The notes under the pieces were generated by a model. The model saw only the letters and a list, made by a program, of their open reading frames with translations, made no database searches and was not told where the DNA came from. A stretch of 8,138 nucleotides of DNA from Pseudomonadota bacterium. GTDB lineage: Bacteria > Pseudomonadota > Gammaproteobacteria > Burkholderiales > Thiobacillaceae. The position numbers and the translations under genes were made by a program. This document shows, piece by piece, positions 1 through 6,908 of the stretch. The stretch covers positions 1 through 8,138 of the forward strand of contig JAJZRT010000139.1 in the NCBI GenBank assembly GCA_021802595.1, written 5' to 3'. Within the stretch, counting starts at the first letter, position 1; the number at the start of each line of letters is the position of its first letter.

Positions 1-820
<820 letters not shown>

Positions 821-828
<8 letters not shown>

Positions 829-1606
829 GCATCTGTGGCGCCCCCGCCTTTCCTTGCGCTTCATCCCCGTGTGGCAGCGCAACTATCTGGTGTGGAAGAA
901 GCTCGCGATCCCGTCCATCCTCGGCAACCTGGCCGACCCGATGCTCTACATGCTGGGTCTCGGCTACGGCCTCGGCAGCCTGCTGCCCGAAGTCGGCGGC
1001 ATGCCCTACCTGCCCTTTCTCGCCGCCGGCACGGTCGCCTACAGCACGATGAACGCCGCCACCTTCGAGGTGCTGTATTCGAGCTTCTCGCGCATGCACG
1101 TGCAGCGCACCTGGGACGCCATCCTCAACGCGCCGCTCACGCTCGACGACGTGATGCTGGGCGAACTGTCCTGGGCCGTCTCAAAAAGCCTGCTGTCCGG
1201 CCTGGCGATCCTGGCGGTGATCTGGGGGCTGGGGCTGTATGGAAACTTCTGGATGACGCTGTGGATCATTCCGATCGTGGCGCTGGTCGGCTTCTGCTTC
1301 GCCGGCATGGGGCTGGTCATGAATGCGGTGTCGCCCAGCTACGACTTCTTTCTCTACTATTTCACACTGGTGATCACGCCCATGGTGCTGCTGTGCGGCG
1401 TGTTCTTTCCGGTGTCGCAGCTGCCCGCCGCGTTACAGGGGGTTTCGGCCTGGCTGCCGCTCACCCACGCGATCGACCTGGCACGGCCACTGGTTGTCGG
1501 CTCCTTGCCCGACAACATCGTCCTGCATGTCATGGCGCTGCTGATCTACGGCAGCGCGGGCTACGTCATCGCGCTGGCGCTGACACGACGGCGCTTGCTG
1601 CAATAG
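821..1606 (+). CDS. nodJ: NodJ-family ABC-2 type transporter permease
   Basis: This 261-residue inner-membrane permease is the partner of the ATPase just upstream. It has about six hydrophobic segments (roughly residues 30-55, 61-86, 115-141, 142-169, 175-201 and 234-255). The ABC-2 family loop lies between segments two and three, and the NodJ-like stretch [10 protein letters not shown] lies near residue 195. The start is GTG at 821, supported by a strong Shine-Dalgarno run GGGAGGG at 808-814 with six bases of spacing. The 8-base overlap with the ATPase gene indicates translational coupling. The protein would form a dimer with two ATPase subunits to export an amphiphilic or carbohydrate-containing molecule, but nothing in the sequence shows which. 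The stop codon is immediately followed by the stop codon of lipA on the other strand, leaving no room for a conventional intergenic terminator. Confidence 0.9.
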
Positions 1607-2533
1607 CTAAACGCCGGCGGCCTGCTGGTCGGCGTGGTAGCTGGAACGCACCATCGGGCCGCAGGCCGCATGCCTGAAGCCCATCGCCAGCGCTTCCTGC
1701 TCGAACCGGGCGAAGCGCTCCGGCGTGACGAAGCGCAGCACCGGCAGGTGGTGCTGCGACGGCTGCAGGTACTGGCCGAGCGTCAGCATGTCGACGTCGT
1801 GCGCGCGCAGGTCGCGCATCACCTGCAGGATCTCGTCGTCCTCCTCGCCGAGGCCCAGCATCAGGCCGGACTTGGTCGGGATATCGGGGTGGCGTGCCTT
1901 GAAATCCTGCAGCAGCCTCAGCGAATGCGCATAGTCAGCGCCGGGACGCGCCGCCTTGTAGAGGCGCGGCACGGTTTCCAGATTGTGGTTCATCACATCG
2001 GGCGGCGCCGCGTCGAGCATGTCGAGCGCCTTCTCGATCCGGCCACGGAAGTCCGGTGTGAGGATTTCGATGCGGGTGACCGGCGAGGCCCCGCGCACCG
2101 CCGCGATGCACTGCGCAAAATGTTCGGCACCGCCGTCGCGCAGATCGTCGCGGTCGACGCTGGTGATGACCACATACTTGAGCGCCATCAGCGCGATCGT
2201 CTCGGCCAGATGGCGCGGCTCGTCGGCGTCCGGCGGCAGCGGCGTGCCGTGGCCGACGTCGCAGAAGGGACAGCGCCGCGTGCACAGGTCGCCGAGGATC
2301 ATGAAGGTGGCGGTGCCGTGGCCGAAGCATTCGCCCAGGTTGGGACACGAAGCCTCCTCGCACACCGTGTGCAGCTTCGCCTCGCGCAGGATGCCCTTGA
2401 GCCGCGCCACGTTGGGCACGTTGGGCGACTTGGCACGGATCCACGACGGCAGGCGCATGCGCGGCTGCGGCACGATCTTGATCGGGATGCGCGCGGTCTT
2501 GGCGGCGCCTTTGTGCTGGATGGGGTCTGCCAT
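1607..2533 (-). CDS. lipA: lipoyl synthase (radical SAM, two [4Fe-4S] clusters)
   Basis: LipA inserts two sulfur atoms into C6 and C8 of protein-bound octanoyl chains, the last step of lipoate synthesis, in the cytoplasm. The 308-residue product has both cluster motifs: the auxiliary-cluster motif CX4CX5C at C58, C63 and C69, and the radical SAM motif CX3CX2C at C84, C88 and C91. The conserved RSSY ends near residue 299; in this family its serine ligates the auxiliary cluster, which is consumed as the sulfur source. The N-terminal [12 protein letters not shown] is typical of betaproteobacterial LipA and supports the ATG at 2533; the next ATG lies 25 codons in. The ribosome binding site is weak. 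lipB lies about 2.6 kb away on the same strand, separated by four other genes, whereas in many Betaproteobacteria lipB and lipA are adjacent. The gene is convergent with nodJ with zero bases between them. Confidence 0.97.
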   Translation of the reverse strand: MADPIQHKGAAKTARIPIKIVPQPRMRLPSWIRAKSPNVPNVARLKGILREAKLHTVCEEASCPNLGECFGHGTATFMILGDLCTRRCPFCDVGHGTPLPPDADEPRHLAETIALMALKYVVITSVDRDDLRDGGAEHFAQCIAAVRGASPVTRIEILTPDFRGRIEKALDMLDAAPPDVMNHNLETVPRLYKAARPGADYAHSLRLLQDFKARHPDIPTKSGLMLGLGEEDDEILQVMRDLRAHDVDMLTLGQYLQPSQHHLPVLRFVTPERFARFEQEALAMGFRHAACGPMVRSSYHADQQAAGV

Positions 2534-2571
2534 AATGTGCTCGGAACAACGTTGAAACCGGATTTTAGCCT
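2534..2571. promoter_or_regulatory. 38-base divergent intergenic region, lipA / secreted protein
   Basis: The start codons of lipA (minus) and the secreted-protein gene (plus) are only 38 bases apart, so their promoters must overlap each other or the coding regions. For lipA, TAAAAT (complement of 2562-2567) is a five-of-six match to a sigma-70 -10 box, placed to give a leader of about 20 bases, but no good -35 is visible. On the plus strand CATAAT at 2531-2536, overlapping the lipA start, is a possible -10, again without a clear -35. A perfect 8-base palindrome CAACGTTG lies at 2547-2554. That the region must contain control signals follows from the layout; the individual boxes are guesses. 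Confidence 0.4.
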
Positions 2572-3135
2572 ATGCGCCGATGGAGCCTGACCCTGCTGGC
2601 GGTATGGAGTGCCATGACCCATGCCGCAACCGATCTGAGCGTGGACGCGGAAACCGGTCTGGCCAGCTGGCAGACCGAAACGGACGGCATCCAGGTGCGA
2701 CTGACCCAGATCAGTCCGGACCAGGCGCGGGCCTTTTACCAGGCACGCGGCTTCCCGCCCGCGGCGGCGGAACGTTATGCCAGCCAATGCGTCTTCATGA
2801 CGGTGGTGCGCAACATCGGCGACACGCCGATCCGGCACCGGCTGGCCGACTGGCGCTACATCGTTGCCGGCCAGCCGCCGCACGCTCTCCGCAGCAAGGC
2901 CGACTGGGAGCGCCTGTGGATGCAGCAGGGCGTGACCGAGTCGGCGCGCATCGCCTTCACCTGGGCGCAGTTTCCCACCGCGCAAATCTTTGCGCCGGGC
3001 GACTGGAACCAGGGCATGACGGCCTACAGCATGCCGCGCGGGGGACAGTTCGACCTGCATTTCGTCTGGCGTGCGGGTGGCAAGACCCATTCCGGGAAAC
3101 TCGAACAGGTGAGGTGTGCAGATGAAAAGTCGTAG
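2572..3135 (+). CDS. secreted protein of unknown function paired with TlpA
   Basis: I do not recognise a named family for this 187-residue protein. Residues 1-18 form a Sec signal peptide (two arginines, a hydrophobic stretch, then THA before the predicted cut), so it should be periplasmic or exported. The mature part is a soluble mixed alpha/beta-looking domain with several tryptophans and exactly two cysteines, C73 and C182, which could form a disulfide in the periplasm. It has no membrane segment after the signal and no lipobox. The ATG at 2572 is chosen because it begins the signal peptide. The last 14 bases overlap the thioredoxin gene, whose ribosome binding site lies inside this coding region, so the two are co-translated. 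A functional link to the thioredoxin, for example as its redox partner or client, is an inference from the overlap and the two cysteines only. Confidence 0.8.
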   Translation: MRRWSLTLLAVWSAMTHAATDLSVDAETGLASWQTETDGIQVRLTQISPDQARAFYQARGFPPAAAERYASQCVFMTVVRNIGDTPIRHRLADWRYIVAGQPPHALRSKADWERLWMQQGVTESARIAFTWAQFPTAQIFAPGDWNQGMTAYSMPRGGQFDLHFVWRAGGKTHSGKLEQVRCADEKS

Positions 3136-3670
3136 TCGAATGGCAGGCATGGCGCTCGCCACGCTCTTGCTGCTGGGCCTGCAGGCGGCAGGCGCCCGCG
3201 CAGCCGACCTGCCGCCGCTGTCGCACAGCCTCACGATGCAGGCAGCCAAGCCCGCACCGGCGCTCGAACTGAAGGGCCTCGACGGCGCAGTCCACGATCT
3301 CGCGCAGCTCAAGGGCAGGGTGGTGCTGGTCAACTTCTGGGCCACCTGGTGCCCGCCCTGCCGCCGCGAAATGCCGTCGATGGAACGCCTGTCGCAGGCG
3401 TTGAAGGGCGAAGCCTTCAGCGTTCTGGCGGTCGACGTGGGCGAGGATGCCGACACCATCGACGCCTTCACCAGCCAGCTCGACGCCGCGCCGACCTTCC
3501 CCATCCTGCTCGACACCCGCAGCCGCGTCATGCAGGCGTGGAAGGTGGCGGGGCTGCCGACCACCTTCCTGGTCGACAAGCGGGGACGCGTCGTCGCCCG
3601 CGCCATCGGCGGGCGCGAGTTCGACCACCCCGAGATGGCCGAGATGCTCCGCGGGCTGCTTAAGAAATAG
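3122..3670 (+). CDS. TlpA/ResA-type periplasmic thioredoxin-like protein
   Basis: This 182-residue exported thiol-disulfide oxidoreductase belongs to the TlpA/ResA/DsbE group. Residues 1-28 are a signal peptide ending in AGARA-A. The thioredoxin fold follows, with active site WCPPC (C77 and C80) after the family stretch VVLVNFWAT. The cis-proline is P146 in GLPTTFL. There is no lipobox cysteine, so it is free in the periplasm or tethered by an uncleaved signal. The start is ATG 3122, preceded by GAGGTG at 3111-3116 with five bases of spacing. An in-frame GTG at 3116 overlaps that Shine-Dalgarno and is rejected. The gene overlaps the upstream secreted-protein gene by 14 bases. TlpA-type proteins usually keep cysteines reduced in cytochrome c or cytochrome oxidase assembly, but no such gene is in the window. 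The stop abuts the stop of the Rieske gene on the other strand. Confidence 0.93.
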   Translation: MKSRSRMAGMALATLLLLGLQAAGARAADLPPLSHSLTMQAAKPAPALELKGLDGAVHDLAQLKGRVVLVNFWATWCPPCRREMPSMERLSQALKGEAFSVLAVDVGEDADTIDAFTSQLDAAPTFPILLDTRSRVMQAWKVAGLPTTFLVDKRGRVVARAIGGREFDHPEMAEMLRGLLKK

Positions 3671-3979
3671 TCAGACCTTGACCCAGACCTGGCCGGCTTC
3701 GACTTTCACCGGATAGGTCCGGATCGGCTCATCGGCGGGCTCGCAGGTGGGCCGTCCGGTGGCGAGGTCGAAATAGCTGCCGTGCAGCGAGCACTTGATC
3801 TTGCCGTCCTTGATGCAGCCGAGGTACAGCGAGTAATCCTCGTGGCTGCACATCTCGTCGACGACGTAATGGGTGCCGTTCGCGTTGCAGAGCAACAGTT
3901 TCCTGCCGTCGACGACGACGCGCTTCATCTCGGCCGGCTTGAGCTCGTCGGCAGCGGCGATGGCGACGTATCCGCTCAT
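3671..3979 (-). CDS. small Rieske [2Fe-2S] ferredoxin
   Basis: This 102-residue soluble Rieske protein resembles the ferredoxin components of aromatic dioxygenases and the NirD-like group. The cluster ligands are complete: C44-S-H46 and C63-S-L-H66, followed by the typical GSYFDLATGRP loop and a C-terminal beta segment (TYPVKVEAGQVWV). There is no signal peptide or membrane anchor, so it acts in the cytoplasm as a one-electron carrier. The chosen ATG at 3979 shares its A with the TGA stop of the upstream TrpD2-like gene (TGATG), a classic coupling arrangement. A GTG one codon earlier (3982) is also possible. No oxygenase or reductase gene is present to claim it, so its redox partner is unknown; the coupling suggests a role with the TrpD2-like protein. 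It probably shares the IscR-type promoter upstream of that gene, which would fit an iron-sulfur protein. Confidence 0.94.
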   Translation of the reverse strand: MSGYVAIAAADELKPAEMKRVVVDGRKLLLCNANGTHYVVDEMCSHEDYSLYLGCIKDGKIKCSLHGSYFDLATGRPTCEPADEPIRTYPVKVEAGQVWVKV

Positions 3980-5094
3980 CACCTGACCCGTGCGACGGCC
4001 TTGCCGGAATCCAGCACGGCGCGGATCTGCGTTGCCGCGTCGGCCACGCTGGCCGCCTTGCCGACGTGATGCAGGATGATGGAGCCGGCCAGCACCAGCG
4101 AATCGTAGGTCGCGCCCTTGTCGCCCTTGAGCGCCAGGATGCCCGCTTCGGCGGCCGCGTGCGCGGTGGCCTTGATGTCGATCGCGGCGACGATCTCGTC
4201 CTCGCCCGCTTCGCCGGCAACCGAGCCGGGCAACGGCACCGCGCGCACCGGCTGGTCGATGCCGAGCGCGACCGGATCGATGTTCGCCTCGACCTCGGCG
4301 CCGCGGTCGCGGTAATGGAAATACTTGCCGGTCTGGCGCAGCGAGGGAATCACGCCGCCTTCGACGCCGCGCACGATGCAGGCGGTGTCGAAGCCGGCCT
4401 CGCGCGCGAGGTCGGCGTACACCGGCGGGTAGGGCTTGTGCACGTAGCCGGTGACGAAATGCGTCAGTTTTTTACCGGCAATCGGCTTGGACAGCACTTC
4501 CACCGTGGTCAGCACCTGGCGCTTGATCATCTGCGCGCGCAGCGGGATGAGGTTGTGCAGGCCGGGGTTGGATTGCGCCTGGTCGACGTAGGTCCAGCCG
4601 AGCGCAGGGTCGGCCAGCCGCGCAGCGGCTTCGGCGGGCGACAGGTTCACCGGCACACCGGCAGCCTCCAGCACGTGACGCGCGGTGACGCCGTACTTGG
4701 GGCCGACCTTGTCGAGGCCGTGGCTGACGACGTGCACGCCGAACTCGGCCAGCAGCGGGCCGAGGAAGGGCGCAGCCGGCAGGCAGCGGGTGTAGCCGTC
4801 ATAGGGATCGCCGATATCGACCACCTCGTCGACCGCCGCGGTGACGCGGCAGGTGGTTTCCAGTACCGCATCCAGCACCCCGCGGTTTTCGTCCATCGTC
4901 TCGCGCTTCATGCGCAGGGCAATGAAGTAGATGCCCACCTGCACCGGATCGATCACGTTGTCGATGATGGCCTTGGTGCCCAGGTGCGCCTCGGTGCGGC
5001 TGATGTTCTTGGACAGGTCCGGACCGGTGGCGATGCGCTGGATGATCGAACGCATCAGGAGTCTGGGATCGGACGGCAGGGTGTCGGTGCTCAT
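3979..5094 (-). CDS. TrpD2-like protein (anthranilate phosphoribosyltransferase / glycosyltransferase family 3 fold)
   Basis: This 371-residue protein matches the overall plan of anthranilate phosphoribosyltransferase. It has a helical N-terminal domain (about residues 10-90, with VGIYFIALRMKRET) and then the alpha/beta domain with VVSHGLDKVGPKYG at 122-135, the counterpart of the KHGN region. NPGLHNLIPLRAQMIKRQV follows at 176-194, then the RGVEGG segment at 242-247. The glycine-rich PRPP loop (GTGGD in TrpD) is not conserved; the matching place reads DIGDPYDGYTR (93-103). In this it resembles the TrpD2/YbiB branch, whose E. coli member is, as I recall, a nucleic-acid-binding protein rather than a tryptophan enzyme. 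The start is ATG 5094, with GGAG (complement of 5101-5104) six bases upstream; an ATG at 5106 overlaps that Shine-Dalgarno. The gene is first in an operon with the Rieske ferredoxin and lies behind an IscR-like site. The exact function is unknown. Confidence 0.85.
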   Translation of the reverse strand: MSTDTLPSDPRLLMRSIIQRIATGPDLSKNISRTEAHLGTKAIIDNVIDPVQVGIYFIALRMKRETMDENRGVLDAVLETTCRVTAAVDEVVDIGDPYDGYTRCLPAAPFLGPLLAEFGVHVVSHGLDKVGPKYGVTARHVLEAAGVPVNLSPAEAAARLADPALGWTYVDQAQSNPGLHNLIPLRAQMIKRQVLTTVEVLSKPIAGKKLTHFVTGYVHKPYPPVYADLAREAGFDTACIVRGVEGGVIPSLRQTGKYFHYRDRGAEVEANIDPVALGIDQPVRAVPLPGSVAGEAGEDEIVAAIDIKATAHAAAEAGILALKGDKGATYDSLVLAGSIILHHVGKAASVADAATQIRAVLDSGKAVARVR

Positions 5095-5117
5095 GAATAA
5101 CTCCATCAGAAGTTACA

Positions 5118-5147
5118 AGAATACTAATACTCGACTAAATCAGTCAA
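5118..5147 (-). promoter_or_regulatory. candidate sigma-70 promoter of the TrpD2-like/Rieske operon
   Basis: On the minus strand a -35 TTGACT (complement of 5142-5147, five of six) is followed after 18 bases by TATTCT (complement of 5118-5123, four of six). Transcription would start near 5111, giving a leader of about 16 bases that contains the GGAG ribosome binding site. The stretch 5095-5151 is visibly AT-rich compared with the flanking genes. The IscR-like palindrome overlaps the -35 and most of the spacer. The boxes were read by eye and the spacing is one base over the optimum. Confidence 0.55.
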
Positions 5148-5151
5148 GAAT
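5127..5151 (-). promoter_or_regulatory. IscR type 1-like operator upstream of the TrpD2-like/Rieske operon
   Basis: The 25 bases match the published IscR type 1 pattern (ATASYYGACT, then R and three weak bases, then YAGTCRRSTAT) at 24 of 25 positions on the plus strand; only one T near the right end is A. The core is GACTaaatcAGTC at 5133-5145, with dyad symmetry centred on 5139 and about nine of twelve arm pairs matching. IscR is an Rrf2-family [2Fe-2S] repressor of iron-sulfur assembly genes. The site covers the last bases of lipB and lies over the -35 and spacer of the candidate promoter for the downstream operon, an arrangement expected for repression. The match was made by eye against a remembered consensus; another Rrf2 regulator could use a similar site. 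Confidence 0.75.
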
Positions 5152-5782
5152 AGATCGTGTCCAGCAGGCGCTGGGCGAGCGCCTGCTCCGCCTCAGGCAG
5201 GGGTATTGTCACGCCGAGATCGCGGCATTGCGTCACCGGCATCCCGGCGTAGCCGCAGGGGTTGATGGCGGCAAACGGCGCCAGGTCCATGTCGACGTTG
5301 AGGGCCAGACCATGGTACGTGCAGCCGTGCCGGACGCGCAGACCGAGCGCGGCGATCTTGGCGTCGTCGACATACACGCCGGGTGCGCCGGCCAGCCGCG
5401 CGGCGGCCACACCCTGCGCCGCCAGGAGATCGATCACCGCCTGCTCCATGCGCGTCACCAGCTCGCGGATACCGTAACCGCGCCGCCGCAGGTCGACCAG
5501 CACGTAGGCCACAACCTGCCCGGGGCCATGGTAGGTGATCTGCCCGCCACGGTCGATCGGCACCACGGGAATCCTGGTGGCTGCGATCAGGTGCTCGGGT
5601 TTTCCGGCCTGGCCCTGCGTGTAGACGGGCGGATGCTCCAGCATCCAGAACTCGTCCGCGGTATCGGACGTGCGCCGCGCGGTGAAGTCCTGCATCGCCC
5701 GCCACGTCGGCTCGAACTCGACCCGCCCCAGCTGCCGAACGACCGTGTCGCCGCTCACCGCTTGCTGCTCACCGCTCGCCAT
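5144..5782 (-). CDS. lipB: octanoyl-[acyl carrier protein]:protein octanoyltransferase
   Basis: LipB transfers octanoyl groups from acyl carrier protein to lipoyl domains of 2-oxoacid dehydrogenases and the glycine cleavage H protein, making the substrate for LipA. The 212-residue protein has the family signature [12 protein letters not shown] (78-89), the catalytic lysine K142 in AKIAALG and the acyl-accepting cysteine C176 in INPCGYAGM. The start chosen is ATG 5782, which shares one base with the ybeD stop (TGATG). An in-frame GTG at 5803 would add seven residues and overlap ybeD by 22 bases; neither has a strong Shine-Dalgarno. The gene is the last of the rlpA-dacA-dat-ybeD-lipB run. Its stop codon overlaps the promoter/operator of the next operon. 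Confidence 0.97.
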   Translation of the reverse strand: MASGEQQAVSGDTVVRQLGRVEFEPTWRAMQDFTARRTSDTADEFWMLEHPPVYTQGQAGKPEHLIAATRIPVVPIDRGGQITYHGPGQVVAYVLVDLRRRGYGIRELVTRMEQAVIDLLAAQGVAAARLAGAPGVYVDDAKIAALGLRVRHGCTYHGLALNVDMDLAPFAAINPCGYAGMPVTQCRDLGVTIPLPEAEQALAQRLLDTIYS

Positions 5783-6048
5783 CAAAGTGCCATTTTCACC
5801 CACGGATGCGCCGTGATCTCACGGTACAGGGCATCGAGCTGCGCCTTGGACGTGGCACGCACCACGCAGGTCACCGACAGATAGTTGCCGCTGCTCGACA
5901 CGCGCATCTCGACGGTCTCGGCCCTGAAATCGGGCGCATGGCGCAGCACCAGCCCGACCATGGTCTGCGCGAAGTCGTCGCGTCGTTCGCCCATGATCTT
6001 GATGGGAAAGTCGGTGGGAAATTGCAGCAGGGTTTCCTGTTCGCTCAT
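5782..6048 (-). CDS. ybeD: DUF493 / YbeD family protein
   Basis: This 88-residue cytoplasmic protein belongs to the DUF493 (YbeD) family, a small ACT-like alpha/beta fold. Family features visible are the N-terminal [14 protein letters not shown] (7-20), [15 protein letters not shown] in the middle (46-60) and the C-terminal HPWVKMAL. Its biochemical role is not established; its constant position next to lipB suggests a regulatory or accessory role in lipoate metabolism, but that is only association. The ATG at 6048 overlaps the stop of dat by four bases (ATGA), and its own stop overlaps the lipB start. The length is normal for the family. Confidence 0.95.
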   Translation of the reverse strand: MSEQETLLQFPTDFPIKIMGERRDDFAQTMVGLVLRHAPDFRAETVEMRVSSSGNYLSVTCVVRATSKAQLDALYREITAHPWVKMAL

Positions 6049-6908
6049 GAGCGCATCACCTCGTGCTTGAAGGTCTGGTACAGAGCGTCCATCCGCAGGG
6101 CCAGGGGACCCGGCACGCCGGCGCCGACCGGCATGCCGTCCAGCTTCACGATCGCCATGATCTCCCGGGTGGAGGAGGTCATCCAGAGTTCGTCGGCGCC
6201 GCGCACCTCGGCCTCGGAAATCGCGCGCACCTCGTGCGGGATGCCGTGCGCAGCCGCCAGTTCCAGTACCACGTCGTAGGTGATGCCGGTGAGCATCAGT
6301 GCAGACGGCGGCGGCGCACGCAGCACGCCGTCCGTCACCACGAAAACATTGCTCGCGGCTCCCTCGGTCAGGAAGCCGTCGCGCAGCATCACGGTTTCGG
6401 CGCAATCTGCGTCCACCGCCTGCTGGCGCAGCAGGATGTTGGCCAGCAGGGAGATGGCCTTGATGTTGCAGCGCAGCCAGCGGTTGTCGACCGCGCTGAC
6501 TGCGCAGACTCCGGCGGCCTTTTGCGCGGCGCTGGGGGTCACCAGCGGCTGCGCGAACAGGAACACGGTCGGCTGCGCGTCGCGGGGAAAGGCATGGTCG
6601 CGCGGCGGCTGTCCCGCGGCCGGCGCGCCGCGCGTCACCTGGATATAGACCGACTGGTCGGCGAAGTCCTGCAGCCTGGTCAGTTGCAGGATCAGCTCGC
6701 GCCATTCGGCCGCCGTGTGGGGATTGGCGAGGCGGATGCCGTCGAGGCTGCCCTGCAGGCGGCGCAGGTGTTCGTCGAGCCGGAACGGTTTCCGCGAATA
6801 TACCGGCACCAGCTCGTAGACACCGTCGCCGAAGATGAAACCACGGTCGAGCACCGATACCTTCGCCTCGGCGAGCGGCAGGAAGCGGCCATTCAGGTAG
6901 ACGCTCAT
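6045..6908 (-). CDS. dat: D-amino acid aminotransferase (class IV PLP enzyme)
   Basis: Dat interconverts D-alanine, D-glutamate and 2-oxoacids, using pyridoxal phosphate in the cytoplasm, and so feeds or recycles cell-wall D-amino acids. The 287-residue protein is of full class IV length. The N-terminal YLNGRFLPLAEAKVSVLDRG (4-23) and GDGVYELVPVY are typical. The PLP lysine is K150 in RCNIKAISLLANI. The cofactor-binding TEGAASNVF (181-189) and the TSSTREI stretch further on are also present. Branched-chain aminotransferase (IlvE) and aminodeoxychorismate lyase (PabC) are relatives, but the sequence and the position beside a dacA homologue favour Dat. Its ATG overlaps the upstream gene's stop by four bases (ATGA), and its stop overlaps ybeD in the same way. 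I see no missing catalytic residue. Confidence 0.92.
   Translation of the reverse strand: MSVYLNGRFLPLAEAKVSVLDRGFIFGDGVYELVPVYSRKPFRLDEHLRRLQGSLDGIRLANPHTAAEWRELILQLTRLQDFADQSVYIQVTRGAPAAGQPPRDHAFPRDAQPTVFLFAQPLVTPSAAQKAAGVCAVSAVDNRWLRCNIKAISLLANILLRQQAVDADCAETVMLRDGFLTEGAASNVFVVTDGVLRAPPPSALMLTGITYDVVLELAAAHGIPHEVRAISEAEVRGADELWMTSSTREIMAIVKLDGMPVGAGVPGPLALRMDALYQTFKHEVMRS

Noticed and set aside
1589..1616. Inverted repeat CGGCG...CGCCG around the nodJ/lipA junction as a bidirectional terminator
   Set aside because: Only five pairs with an 18-base loop and no T-tract on either side; expected by chance at this GC content.
4464..4478. Run of six A on the minus strand in the TrpD2-like gene as a possible programmed frameshift
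   Set aside because: It reads in frame as two lysine codons (GKKL), the heptamer is not in the slippery register, and the downstream frame continues with conserved sequence.
4066..5100. Long plus-strand open frame opposite the TrpD2-like gene (and a similar one at 6971-7975 opposite the DacA homologue)
   Set aside because: High-GC antisense shadows: rich in Arg, His, Gly and Val, no recognisable motif, and opposite well-supported genes.
5095..5106. Upstream ATG at 5106 for the TrpD2-like gene
   Set aside because: That ATG overlaps the GGAG ribosome binding site that serves the ATG at 5094.
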